NCBI GenBank assembly: GCA_028753945.1 | Contig: JAPNXP010000008.1 | Coordinates: 1,054,001-1,118,000 of the forward strand | DNA length: 64,000 bases | DNA from: Hexactinellida sp. DTS-2022 | Taxonomy: Eukaryota; Porifera; Hexactinellida | Direction of reading: 5' to 3' | Shown here: in pieces, positions 46,500-58,203 of the stretch | Layout: each line of letters opens with the position of its first letter | Position numbering within the stretch: position 1 is the stretch's first letter | Translations under genes and position numbers: made by a program | Notes under the pieces: generated by a model | What the model saw: the letters and a program-made list of their open reading frames with translations, nothing else | The model's database searches: none | Told to the model about the DNA's origin: nothing

Positions 46500-48425
46500 C
46501 CTCACGTAGAGTAGGCTATGATAATAGTAAATTCATAATTCTACAAAATCTACACACAATATGGTTGATAATGTACTCAGTTATCATTAATATACTGTAG
46601 ATGGATCCTGAGATGTTTACCGAAGGAGACTCAAAAGAATCAATTAGTTTAGCACCTCAACCAGAGAACACCATCCCTTTCTTACCCATATCTGAACTAA
46701 ATAATAATTATCCGTCAACAATAATAAGGCTGTAGCCAATAACTCCACGTCAGTACCCCATGTAGAATAGATTAGACGACATAATCGGAAACATTACAAT
46801 AATTAATGACTCTTTGGAAATTTATTAACAACAAACATATTGCATGCTCCCTTCAGCTTACCTAACATTTTCTACAACTTTCGACATTACTAATTTAAAG
46901 GTATCTATAGCTACTGCTTCCTGTTAGAACTGTAAGACATTTCCTATCAGACAAAATGCAAATTAAGAGTTTCCACTCCAGGAATTCACAAAAACTTCGA
47001 AGGAACAAATTCTTTCAAGTTAGAACTAATTGGAGTATACTTTAAATGTAATTCGTCACAAAAATGAACTGTCAGCGATATGTTAGTCAGGATGTGATAC
47101 AGAGGGGGGGAGGTGGGGGCTGGGATTCCCCCCCCTCCCCCACCCCCCAAGGAAAGATGCTCCCATCCCAGGAATTGTCTTAACTTTGCTCATAGTTATT
47201 AAATAAAGGATAAGTAATTGCTAATATAAACAGGATTAAAGCATAGAATGATTATGCCAACAAAATACATTAATTTTGGTCTATACATGTACGTATATGC
47301 AACTCCTTTATCCAAGGGAACAGTCAGTTTCTAGGAAAGTTACCCCCCAATGGAAAAATTTCTTTATCAAAACCTGTTAGTGGTTAGAATCCGGTAGCTT
47401 ATATTCCAAGATAGCCAGAATCCCTTCTATTTATTCCAAGATAGAAGGGATCCTGTATGAAATACTGAACATAGACTGGTAATCAGGAAGTAGATAACGG
47501 AATACTGATACTTATTCAATATATATTTTAGATATTTCGAGCGTATATGAAAACCTAAGTTTAGTTAATTCCATGACAATAGGTAATTAATTTACGAGCA
47601 ATTAGAAAGTAAAAAATGGCCTGGAAATTAAATGAGCAAATATTTGACTTATCTAGCCGTATAATATAGTAGGCCATGGATGGACACATATGCCACTTCA
47701 TGGTTATTGATGAAGATGACATAAAATCTCAATGTTATGATATTGTAAGTATAAGAAGAAATTTTAAGTAATTTCAGAGTAGTTTAAGCAGCCGTTAAGC
47801 ACTACGTGAAGTATATTGTGTCTTGAATGAGATTCCTGTGCTTCAAATACTTTTAAGGCTAGTGTAGGTTAATATTAACTGGAAGTAATATTAGACTCTT
47901 AATTCGAGGAAATCAAAATGGAATTTCTATGATAAAAATAACACCCATTAGTTGACATTGAAGTGCAATTACAATGATTAAGGCATGTTAATTGTCGGTG
48001 AGAACACTTGAAATGCACCTAAATAGTATTTACAGGATTTTTAAAAATATAGAGTAATTATGAAACATGAAAACAATAAGCGCAGCGGAAAATAGGTAGT
48101 TCTCAGAAAAAATTGGTTATGAACAGATACAGAACATAAAATTTTCTAGATTATTGTAAAAATTACACATACTGTCAATCAAATTTATATATAACACTTT
48201 TTCATCTGTTCAATATGAAAACTCTTTAATGTGAACAAGCCATATGATTTCAATTCAACAACTTAATATCGTGTGTATTAAGATGAGTTCACAGATTATG
48301 ACGTCCCTCAGGTATAAACAAAAATTGACCCCTAAATTTTATATTTTAACTATTTTTTCAAGCATTTATAAAAATGATGATAAATATCAGAATTTCCATT
48401 GTAATATTAACTGAGTACACATAAA
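46500..48425. other. Stretch with G/C-rich tract and an R2 copy
   Basis: 47103-47152 has 'aggggggggaggtggggg' followed by the opposite C-rich strand, able to form G-quadruplex or hairpin structure. 47665-47880 is an R2 copy ('acatatgccacttcatgg', 'cagagtagtttaagcag'). The rest is AT-rich without recognisable coding. Confidence 0.45.
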
Positions 48426-48430
48426 CTAAC

Positions 48431-48623
48431 TGGATTTTGAGATTCTTCAGATTTACTTAATTTTGATTTGATATTAGATAATTCAACCAATTCATCATAT
48501 CTCGAAAGTAATTTTTTTGCAACAGGATCTTCTTGACCGTAATATCTATCTCTCAAATTTTGAAAAGAGAGTGGATCTGAAGGATCTGTGGGTGTTTCAT
48601 GTCTATAAGGACACTCTTCTCCT
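48431..48623 (-). CDS. RBM22: RBM22 pre-mRNA splicing factor, one exon (partial)
   Basis: The 193-bp exon lies between an acceptor (tatttAG at 48625-48624) and a donor (GTTAGT at 48430-48425). It reads [18 protein letters not shown], the end of the CCCH zinc finger and following region of RBM22 (animal proteins have [18 protein letters not shown]). It continues [19 protein letters not shown], also conserved. RBM22 sits in the activated spliceosome, contacting U6 snRNA and the intron through its zinc finger and RRM. The upstream CSFWVKGEC exon and the downstream RRM exon were not found within several kb. Either introns here are long and filled with transposons, or the exon is a displaced fragment. 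The C-terminal [12 protein letters not shown] part differs from vertebrate RBM22. Confidence 0.75.
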
Positions 48624-48629
48624 CTAAAT

Positions 48630-49320
48630 AGAAGGATAATTAATAAAGTGTTTAAAATTAGGAGGCTACAAACAGATGAAAGAAAATTGAACCAAACGAA
48701 ACTGAACAAATGGTAGTGTGAGTTATATGCATTGCGCTGAAAAAAATATTTAGAAACCAGAATATATAATTCGAAACTTGTATACTAATGATGAATAAAT
48801 TAAGGTACTAATAGATCGTTAAAACTATGTAAGAAACAACAACATTTAAGAGCATGAGGGGCAAAGTGGCGCCTGGCGCAGTTTGTACCAAACAGTTTTC
48901 TCAGAAATGCAGTATAAAATATTTTAAAAGTATATGGACTATGTACAACCTGTCACAAGTCGTATCCTTGGACTTTAACCAGAAATCTATTTATTATCTG
49001 AATACCAACCGTATCCAATTTGGCAAATAGAATATTGAACAATAGCTTTAATCTTGGAATTTTCAGCCGATTACAAATTAGCAGATGCTATCAGTTTTTG
49101 AACTGAAAAGTAAATCAAGGTCAAATCTCCTTTATTCCTGATTAAATAAATAACGACAATGAACAAAAATATCATACTTAAAAGGGTCATAAAACAATAT
49201 ATACCATTAAAAGTGAATTGAAAAATTAGAATTGAAATTGAAAATGATTTAAAATTTTACATAAGAAGAGCTATGACTTCATAAAGTAAATAATCAGATT
49301 TATTATGGGCACTTAACAAT
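48630..49320. other. Probable intron or intergenic sequence
   Basis: AT-rich with no domain. I searched for the Cys-rich RBM22 upstream exon and did not see it. Confidence 0.4.
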
Positions 49321-49334
49321 CTACTTTATGCACA

Positions 49335-49742
49335 TCACTTCCCAGTTCTTATCATTTGGGGCGGCTTTTTCCAAGAGTTCCTTGGTAACTGATTCCATCT
49401 AATAACATTTAATAGAGCCTCCCTCGAGCTACATGCCCACGCCGGTATATCGTGACTAACTGTTCTAAGCGGATTATGAAAATCAGTGTTAATCTCTCCG
49501 ACAGAGGCGTAGCCAGATTGCGGCACTTGGGCACAGGCCGCACCCAAAAAGAATTGTGCCCACTAAAATGCCCATTAGTATAACACTATAGAGCGAAATG
49601 ACGCAACCATAATCTACCAGTGCCGCACCTTCATGCAGGCCAAGCTACGCCTCTGATCACCGATAGATAATGCTTCTGGATCTGCGTTGAAATGATCCTC
49701 AGGTTCTGAAACTATTTCAGGGTTCGCTATACGAGCTCCTTT
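49335..49742 (-). CDS. Unidentified exon-like coding segment interrupted by a MITE
   Basis: Acceptor AG at 49744-49743 is followed by an open frame ARIANPEIVSEPEDHFNADP. It is interrupted by the MITE at 49502-49655, and resumes GEINTDFHNPLRTVSHDIPA up to NSWKKPPQM and a stop at 49335. Across the MITE the frame rejoins cleanly once one duplication copy is removed. I do not recognise the protein. It is on the same strand as the RBM22 exon but shares no RBM22 similarity. It may be a terminal exon of a host gene or a transposon gene. Confidence 0.4.
49502..49655. mobile_element. 154-bp hAT-type MITE
   Basis: Ends CAGAGGCGTAGCCAG and inverted CAGAGGCGTAGCTTG. Flanks CTCTCCGA and ATCACCGA agree at 6 of 8. 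Interior carries 'tgcggcacttgggcaca' type sequence without coding. Confidence 0.8.
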
Positions 49743-49744
49743 CT

Positions 49745-50480
49745 AAATTAGCACAGACGCACAGCTCGAATTTGCATATTATTTCTACAGATTTACAAAC
49801 ACAAGGCTAATTGTGTCACTTGTACCACAAGTAGCACGTGGCAGGATCACACGCCACTTCAAGGATATTTGCAGAAAATGGAATAAAAAATTTCGAAATT
49901 AAAATTAAATCAAGAAATTGGAAGACATCTAATAGCTAAATAGCCGTTAATACATAACAAGAATCATATAGTGTCTTCATTAATTCTCTGCAATAAACTG
50001 GTAAGTAAATTAGTCAATTAAAACTCCCAGTTTCCAGCATACAATAAAGTAAATATACAATCACAAAAAATCAATTTAAAAAAAACGTGTCATTTGCTAT
50101 GAACTGCCGGTATTCGTCACTGTTACACATCATATAGGCAGTCAATATATTGTCAAAAAATCACTTTAGCAATGCTTCTTCTAATGACGATATCATCAGG
50201 GGCTGAATTGACCCTGATACAGACATATGCTCACCCATAGCCTACTCTATATAAGGCCTAACAGTAACCTTGAAATTATTGACTAGGGATGCACTAATAG
50301 ATGGTAATATTTAACCAACCACAATATATTAACCCCTATTTCTATTTACAAGGAACCACATTTTTTTTGTTACAACTACCCCACTAAATAGTAAGTTTAA
50401 AATTTCTTTGATTATTAGCCTCTCTTTTTATTTATTTTGTCATTTTCTTGTCCACTTACTGTTCCTATTCACTTCTAACT
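49745..50480. other. Spacer with an R2 fragment
   Basis: 49795-50000 resembles R2 ('accacaagtagcacgtggca', 'cgccacttcaaggatatt'). The rest up to the THAP gene is AT-rich; the terminal repeat expected for the P-like element was not identified. Confidence 0.4.
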
Positions 50481-50497
50481 ATTAGATTCACTTACAT

Positions 50498-53354
50498 TAT
50501 GCCCAGCAGTTGCTCAGCCCGCGGATGCAGAAGTAACTACAGCCCAGATGAGAGAGTTCGTATATTCAGGATGCCTGAACATCCACCAGAACTCAGACAA
50601 GCTTGGATACGGGCTCTTCACCGAGAGGATATTGATGACCTGAAGGTAGTCAACGTATGCGTGAAGCACTTTCGAGAAGAAGATGTCGAAGTTTCTCACA
50701 AGGTTCCAAATGGAGACGGAACTTTCACTGAAATACCTCGTGCAAAGCCCAAGTTGAGAGACGGCGCAGTTCCCTGCTTACTTCCCGGTTGTCCATCCTA
50801 CTACTCTTCAACCACAACAACCAAACGGACTCGCTTGTCGTATGACGCAAAAGAAGAAGAATTGATGAATCAGACACTACAGCTTAGCTTACTATCTGAG
50901 AGTGAGGAGAAACATAAGTACGTCATCAGAAATTTACAGGATCTAAAAGCTAAGTTAATCTTGATTGCATTACCTGATAATTGGTTAGATGGCATCCTGA
51001 TAATCATAATACTAGGTTCATTCAACCCAATAAGGTTGATAGGACTGTTTCTGTCAATTTATATCTGGAAGTAAATAATTTTTTATCTGTATCCGCCTGG
51101 TTCCATGGACAAATTATTCCCCTTTCGGTAAATTCAATTAATTATATTCGACAAATTGAATCTATACTGCATGAAATCTCCTTAAAATCTGTCTCTGATT
51201 CTAGTTGTAACTCACATTCAGACAATATTCCTCTTGCCAAAAAACATATAAATAATGTTATTGATGATTTAGCGCGTATCGACGGACCTACATACAATTC
51301 TTCAGATTTTGCTAAGCTTCAATTTATCCTCTGTCAATTAGATAATACATTTATTCCTAAAAACAGGCGAAGATACAATATAATAACACAAATTATGTCC
51401 ATTAAGACTCATCTCATTTCTCCAGCTTGTTATATCTATCTTCAGGGTTTAGAATGTATTACTCTACCACATGTCCATACATTAGATAAGTTGTATTCTT
51501 CCTTCGGTCTTGAAAATGATTTTTGCACTTATCTCACCCAGGCTACATCTTGCTTTAGTTCCGAGGAAAAAAATGTAATCATTCAAATGGATGAAATCCA
51601 TGTTAAATCTGATATTGCTTATAAAGGCGGGAAAATATTTGCACCAAATTTGAACCCTGAGGATCCGACGAAAACTGTATTCGCGATTATGGTGTCTAGT
51701 TTGCATAGGAAATGGTCTTGTATTACCCGTTTGTTACCATGTGCAACTATCTCAGCTAAAAAAATCTTTCCCACTATCAAATCTTGTATAATCGATATTG
51801 AGCATATTGGATTAAAGGTCCAAATGATTTCTACCGATAACTACCCATTGAATGTAAACTTGTTTAAATTGTTTTCTCTTAGTGGAAAGCTGGAAACTAG
51901 AGTACCCCACCCTTTTGATGAAAATAGACCTCTCTTCCTTACATTTGATTTTGTCCATATATTGAAAAGTATACGCAATAATTGGTTAAATCAGAAATTT
52001 TTTGGTAAACATTTCGTTTTCCAAATTTAGAACATATTGACATTGATAAATGCAGCTACCCCCTCAGTGTCCATACTGCTTCCTTTCAAGATGTACGCCT
52101 TCTCTACAATTCTGAACGATACAGTTTAGCAAAACTAGCCTCACTTGACTGTAAAAGCTGGTTTTCCATCAAGTATAGAAAGGTAAATGTCAAATTGGTT
52201 TTGAAGGTTGTTAGCGAACTTACACTATCTGCTCTTGAAATCCAAAATGAAAGTCGTTGTCCGGAGTATCGTAATAATACATCTAGTTTCGTAAGTATCC
52301 TTCTTACTCTTTGGAAAATATTCAATATCAATACGCCGTTCAAAGGGACCCGTTTAAATGATAGCCTCTCAAGAACGTTGATCTTAAACGATGAACGATT
52401 TTTATTTTTGACACGTATAGTATTTTGGCTAGATGCTGGGCAGGATTTACCTGACAAAACGGGTAAATTGAGTAAGCAAACGTATACTAGTTTTAGACAC
52501 GCCTGTACTGCCTTACCACTTATAACTAACCATCTAACTGAAAACTGTGGCTTTTCTTATGTATTATCATCCTTTTTACAAACTGACCCGTTGGAACACC
52601 ATTTTGGACTCTACCGTATGATGTCGGGTTCGAATTACCATATTTCTTACCTTCAGATTCTTGAAACCGAGCGTCGTCTTAAACTTTCTAGTATATTAAA
52701 CATGTTTGCAGACCAACAAGACGTTTTCCAAACGATTCAGACATTTGTAAAGTCTTTTTCTACCCACTCTGATACATCTAGTGATGATGGAATAGCTGTG
52801 TGGCCTTTTCTTGATGAAATTGGCGATCTATCATCTATTGAATGCTCTCAACAAATCCTTCAGTCGTTAGCTTTTATCGCAGGCTATACGGTCCATAAGT
52901 TCTTAAAAAGATCTCCGGAATGCCATGTGTGCACTGATACTTTAACTTATGATAAAGAATTTGTTTTTGATGTTGAGTCACATACTGAGTTTAAGCTCTT
53001 ACAATTAACAGATCGGGGCGGACTTAAGTATCCGTCCGAGCCTGTTCTTACTTCAGTTATAACTTTATGGAAGATAATGATTGCAATAGAAAATAATAAT
53101 CAGCTGTTGACTTTGCTTGTAGACGGTCCCTCTAGAAGGTATTAGTAGAACTCACCTTGATATACATGGAAAATGATGATGATATTGCTATCTGGAAATC
53201 AAATTGTATTAATTGCGATGTGTACAGTTGGAGTATTTTGAGCAAGTTAATCTTTACTGCTGCTAATTGTTTTCTTGCCAATAAAATTAAAAACTACAAC
53301 TCCTCTGTGCTTCAAATAGGTATCGATAAGCGTAAATTGAAAAAATTCTCATGA
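50498..53354 (+). pseudogene. P-element-like transposase with THAP zinc finger, frameshifted
   Basis: The likely start is the ATG at 50498 (MPSSCSARGCRS). The THAP finger has CSARGC, the conserved Pro and Trp (PPELRQAWIRAL), CVKHF as the second C..H pair, and AVPCLLPG. After a frame change at 50960-51060 (a 62-bp GT..AG intron at about 50954-51015 would also explain it) comes the P-type core. This includes IIQMDEIHVKSDIAYKGGKI, MISTDNYPLNVNLF and FLTFDFVHILKSIRNNWLN. A one-base shift near 52016 leads into a frame with FRHACTALPLIT and LQTDPLEHHFGLYRMMSGSN, the C-terminal part seen in THAP9. A further shift near 53130 precedes the last 65 codons. Total about 900 residues, the usual THAP9/P size. 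Confidence 0.85.
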
Positions 53355-53735
53355 ATTATTATTTACCATTACAGAATATTTATTGTTGTTAGCACTTAAT
53401 TTCTTTATATTTGTATCTTAGATTTCGCGCTATCAAGTATAAATAATTGTCAAGTTTGAGAAAGAGAGAGATACAGAGAGAGAGAGAGATAGGAAAGAGG
53501 AGTTCCAAGACATGTCGTGTTTCGTATATGTGTTGTGTATTACAGTAGTTTATATGTTTGTATTTTGTATGTAGGTTTACTTATTATCATTAAAATATAT
53601 TAATTCCAGATAAATGTATGGGTTTATTCTTCACAGGATATACTTGGTTGGGAAATATTTGACTTGATATGCACTTAAGTGCTTTTATGTTCACTCCCAT
53701 AAGATTATTCTATTCCTAAGTATAATGCAGAGACG
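53355..53735. other. Downstream spacer with GA repeat
   Basis: An imperfect (GA)n run occupies 53457-53492. No terminal repeat of the P-like element could be assigned. Confidence 0.5.
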
Positions 53736-53738
53736 AAC

Positions 53739-53931
53739 CTGTTTCAGAAAACCAATATGTCTCTCGAGACTCGAGCCTCAACCACTCTATTCCTAGATAT
53801 GAAAATATCTCGTGAATCGCGGTTCTAATAACATTCATGAATTGATCAGTATCCATAATTGTGGGAAACACATGGGCCATATTTTCTAAACTTATGACAT
53901 CAACTATAGTCTCTTCACCATGTACTTTAAC
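53739..53931 (-). CDS. Unidentified 193-bp internal exon
   Basis: Acceptor TTTTAG ends at 53932 and a donor GTTCGT lies at 53738-53733. Between them one frame is fully open for 64 codons: VKVHGEETIVDVISLENM, then HVFPTIMDTDQFMNVIRTAI and FSYLGIEWLRLESRETYWF. The composition (balanced, with W, H, M, E) is that of real protein, unlike the AT-rich shadows. I do not recognise the family. No adjoining exon was found. Confidence 0.45.
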
Positions 53932-53939
53932 CTAAAATA

Positions 53940-55420
53940 AAAAATTCATACATAAGATTCGCATAATTAAATATCATAGCTGTTTCCACAATCCTGCTCT
54001 AAGTTGATTACTATAGAATAAGCACCTTCGATAATGTGTTAGTACAGGGCCCTCCAGGCGCGCAATTACAAAGGAAAATTTTTGTAGGCGCGCGAAAATC
54101 GAGAGATGCTCCCATTGACGTGATACAAATTGAGCATTTTAGGCGCGTGTGAGCGAGCTCAAACTTAATCTAGGCTCGCGGGAAATTTTGCCTGGATGAA
54201 AGCCTGACTGTTAGTATCTCCAGAAAGAAAGAATTTTCAGTATAATAAATATGAAAATTTCTTTCTTTCTGGCTTAAGAAGGATAAATTGATTTAAAAGA
54301 AATCTGCAAAATAGAATAATACTCAATGCTGTTGAGTGATCAAGGAAATTCACGAAAAGAACTATATAAATCTACATATAAGGTAGTACAGTGGAGCCTC
54401 CCATAACACTCCAAATAGCGGACAACCTCAAATAACCGACAACCCTCGTGGCACGGATTTATCTAAGAAATCAGGAGGGAATAAAGATATATTCACTCGA
54501 TACAAAACAAATCATTGATTCTAGGCCAAATTTTTTGAATCAATAAATTTTTTGGAAACAAATGACTTTTTCGATTGCAGTAGAGCTTATTTATAAACAA
54601 TTTCAATAATAAAAAATACGAAATCCAAAATTCAGCAATCTTTTTCTGAATATGTCATTTATTGGCACATACATCACCACATTAGAGAAGCGTTTGCATG
54701 TGCTTGTTTTAATAATGATTTGAAATGATTCGAAAATGATTCGAAAATGAGTCGAAATGATTCGCAAATGATCCGAAATAGTTTTAAAAATGATGTAAAA
54801 TGATTTAGAATTATTTGAAAATGAATAGAGAAAGATTAGAAAATGAAAAAAATTATTCAAAACAATTCAAATCAAATTATTTGTCACTAAATACCATTAA
54901 ATTAAATTAAATCAATTCAAACCTTTGAAATATTTGATTTGATTTACACTCCTCATAGTAATTGACAAAACAAATGACTACACAATCTAATCAAAATAAT
55001 TACTATTTGCTTTTTAGAAAAATGTTAAATACTACTATAACATTTACGTCCCCATATCTTCTCACAAGCATGTGTGGACAGTGTGGTTCTTGTAAGATAA
55101 TATATTTCTGCATTTTTTAGTTAATTAGGTAGGTGAAGGTGTAGAATTAGTATTAAACTCCTTAGGGAGTGTTCGTTTGTTCCGAATTGGTTGAAAGACT
55201 AGGCGACCTCAGAAAATGATTTTGTGGCATACTTAAGTAAAGTTTAAGTAGTTAGGCCTGTTCTGATTCAAATTAGAAAATTCGTTCGGAATAGATAAGT
55301 CATACATTTTCTATAGGCATCTATTTAATGAAAACCTCGCTAATGCGAACCTGATCCGAAAAGATTAAAACTTTGTATACGAACAAAATATCTAGCAAAA
55401 TACATTTAAAAAAATTATGA
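53940..55420. other. Stretch with a single pogo-like end and an ATGATTCGAA minisatellite
   Basis: 54395-54470 looks like one pogo/Tigger end ('cagtggagcctcccata', then 'aaccgacaaccctc') without a partner. 54705-54850 is a run of imperfect 'aatgattcgaa' repeats. 55326-55350 has a degenerate end of the 5454-6222 family. No gene is seen. Confidence 0.5.
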
Positions 55421-57439
55421 AAAAAATCCAAAATGCAGCTGTGCCGACGCATGTTCCTTTGAGGCACTATATTTTGGTGGTGGCTTATTGATAGTGCCTC
55501 CAATGAAACATGCTGTCGCCACAGCTGCAATTTTGGATTTTTTTTTCGCCATGTCATCATCACTATGAAGGTGTTAAATTATTTCAAAAAGGTGTTACAG
55601 AAGGCATCGACCCTTAGAGTGGTGGAAGTTTCCATTTAGTTCACTTAATTTTAGAGATATTCAAGTTTGAGTAGAATATAATAGCTGATGACTCACCATT
55701 TTTTAAGTGCGTGTTGGATATTCACCCAACTCCAACCAACCCAAGCGAATTATATAATTCACAAGATTGGAAAAATACATTTTTTTTACGATGTCATCAT
55801 CACCTTAAGGTGTCAAGATCCACTTGTATAGGTGGTACGTGCCATAAGGAAAAATTGATAAATTTAAAGTTTGTTTCTATCTTATATCATTTCTGAGATT
55901 AATGAAATTTAGATAATTAGTATAAATATTTAATTAATCTATTAATAATTTAACACCAATATTATGTGCATCAAAATAAATTAAGTTCAATTATTTGCAA
56001 TTATTATTAATTTAAATTAAATTTCATTATCATATTTGAATTAGCGCACTCTATAACCCCAATAATCTATATGGAACCATCTCTATACGCTAAACAGAGA
56101 GCGAATTAATTAGAATTAAATATGTCATGTATCCATTGTGCAAGAATATTCTAAGCAGAAATAAATATAATCAAATAATCTGTCTTTGTTATGGAATGTA
56201 GAATCTTAGTTTTCAATTGGAAAATAGAAGCCTACTCGATCTCACAAGTTGAATCAATATAATAATCACAAGTTGAAACAATAAAATTAGATTTAACACT
56301 TTCAATTGAAATGAAGTGTCAGTAAACAAAGAAATTTCAACCCCCATTTATGGCATGAATTACAAATTATAAGAATTTGCATTTTTTCCCAATAGACGCA
56401 GAATTTTATCGTGAATCCATTAGTTTAAAAAAAAAATCCAAAATTGCAGCCTGTGCCGACGCATGTTCCTTTGGTGGCACTATATTTTGTTGGTTGTTTA
56501 TTGATAGTGCCTCCAAAAGAACATGCTGTCGGCGCAGGCTGCAATTTTGGATTTTTTTTTTAAACTAATGGATTCACGATAAAATTCTGCGTCTATTGGG
56601 AAAAAATGCAAATTCTTATAATTTGTAATTCATGCCATAAATGGGGGTTGAAATTTCTTTGTTTACTGCTGATGACTCAGCATTTTTTATGTGAGTGTTG
56701 GGTCATCACCCAACATCAACTAACCCATTTTAAATATCGAATTAACAGAATTGTAAAAATACATTTTTTTGACGATGTCATCATCACCTCAAGGTTTCAA
56801 GACCCATTTGTTGAGGTGTTATGTGGCATAAGGACCAATTGATAAATTGAAAGTTTGTTTCTATCTTGTATCATCTCTTTGATTAATGAAATTTAGCTAA
56901 TTAGTATAAATATTTAATTTATTAATTTATTATTTAACACCATTATTATATACAGCAAAATAAATAAAGTTCAATTATTTGCAATTATTATTAATTTAAA
57001 TTGAATTTCACTATAATATTTGAATTCCACGCACTCGATAACCCCAATAATCCAAATGGAACCGTCTATAAGTTATATACAAAAGGAATTAATTATAATT
57101 AATTAAGTCAGTACATTAATTATGCAAGAATATTCTCGCCGAAATAAATATAATCACTTAATCTGTCGTTGTTGTGGAATGTAAAATCTTAACGGTTCTA
57201 TCATAAACCATCTTTAGTTTAATGCCATTCATTCATTATGTATTGATAATAAGTTATATTATTAGTTATTTATTTTAGCAATGTTATCCATGGTTGGTTG
57301 AGTTGAGTCAACAAATTCCTTATATTATATTATTTAATTTAATCAATTGTATAGTAATACTAAAATTAAATAGAAGCCAGCTGGAATTTATAAGTTAAAT
57401 CAATATAATTATCGCAAGTTGAATCACTAGAGTAGGATT
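55421..57439 (+). repeat. R1 array, left of the DIRS insertion
   Basis: Begins with a hairpin (55425-55552), continues with an A-type flank, then the large palindrome at 56320-56668, a second A-type flank from 56669, and at about 57190 switches to a B-type flank ('ttctatcataaaccatctt'). It stops at 'agtaggatt' (57439), exactly where 18150-18167 reads on uninterrupted. Confidence 0.85.
56320..56668. repeat. 349-bp near-perfect palindrome containing the R1 hairpin
   Basis: The outer arms (56320-56442 and 56546-56668) appear identical in inverted orientation, from 'cagtaaacaaagaaattt' inward through 'catgaattacaaattat' and 'atagacgcagaatttta'. The inner R1 hairpin arms have a few mismatches. 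The normal downstream flank is missing and replaced by an inverted copy of the upstream flank. Confidence 0.9.
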
Positions 57440-57598
57440 CTACTTCATGGCTCCGCCAGACAATGACATATATTTGGATAGTGTTCCTTGACCGCAAGTT
57501 TTACTCTTATTACTTTTAATCAGGATGTGTGTGGAACACCCACATCGATTATAAACAACTGGCCTATATATAGGCTTCACTAGTAGGTACTCCAGCTT
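57440..57598. repeat. DIRS left inverted terminal repeat
   Basis: Starts 'ctacttcatggctccgcc', ends 'actccagctt'. Inverted to 62131-62280 with a few substitutions ('cctatatatagg' versus 'cctatgtatagg'). Confidence 0.95.
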
Positions 57599-57627
57599 CT
57601 AGCGCAAATTACTTACTTACTTACCTT

Positions 57628-58203
57628 ATGGACGATCCTTACGATCCAGACTCACCAATACAATCACTCTCAGATTATGAGAGCCACGCGATTATCTCTG
57701 ATGAGGACGAAATGTTCCTCCCATTTCAGAGACAGATAATTACAAACCAGGCAGCCCGATCTGCCCCACAATGGTTTCCGCCGGGTAGATCAACGGATGA
57801 TCCTATAATACCCAATACTAAGGACTTGGTAATTCAAACTGCCCCTTCAAAGTCCAAGGTGCAACAAAATGCACCAGATACTGCTGGGCCGACAAGCTCA
57901 AAGGAGCACACAAGTGTTGCTGCTACTGAGCAACAGAGTGAGGCGCTCAATACCCTCAATACGCTCCTTCAGCAAACCATATCCCAGCTGCAAGGATACT
58001 TGCCAGCTCCTACGCCTGCCAGCCAGGAACTCCCGGCTGCAACCCAGGCTATGGCCATCCAGTCCCAAACGAGCACAACGGAGCATGCTGAACCAACCTC
58101 CGCGTCGACACCTAACGAGACAAATCCTTGTTTTTTGACCCTTCTGGATTGGTCGAAAGGAAATATTTTGCAGGGGCCCCAAACAGTATATGCTCGTACC
58201 TAA
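57628..58203 (+). CDS. DIRS gag-like ORF1, N-terminal part
   Basis: Starts MDDPYDPDSPIQSLSDYE just downstream of the left ITR. It is acidic and then rich in S, T, P, Q and A, with no Cys-His knuckle, as is usual for DIRS ORF1. The recognisable protein leaves this frame at a T6 run (58131-58136) and continues one frame back. The last 20 or so codons of this frame are therefore probably not real. DIRS ORF1 is thought to package the RNA. Confidence 0.75.
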   Translation: MDDPYDPDSPIQSLSDYESHAIISDEDEMFLPFQRQIITNQAARSAPQWFPPGRSTDDPIIPNTKDLVIQTAPSKSKVQQNAPDTAGPTSSKEHTSVAATEQQSEALNTLNTLLQQTISQLQGYLPAPTPASQELPAATQAMAIQSQTSTTEHAEPTSASTPNETNPCFLTLLDWSKGNILQGPQTVYART

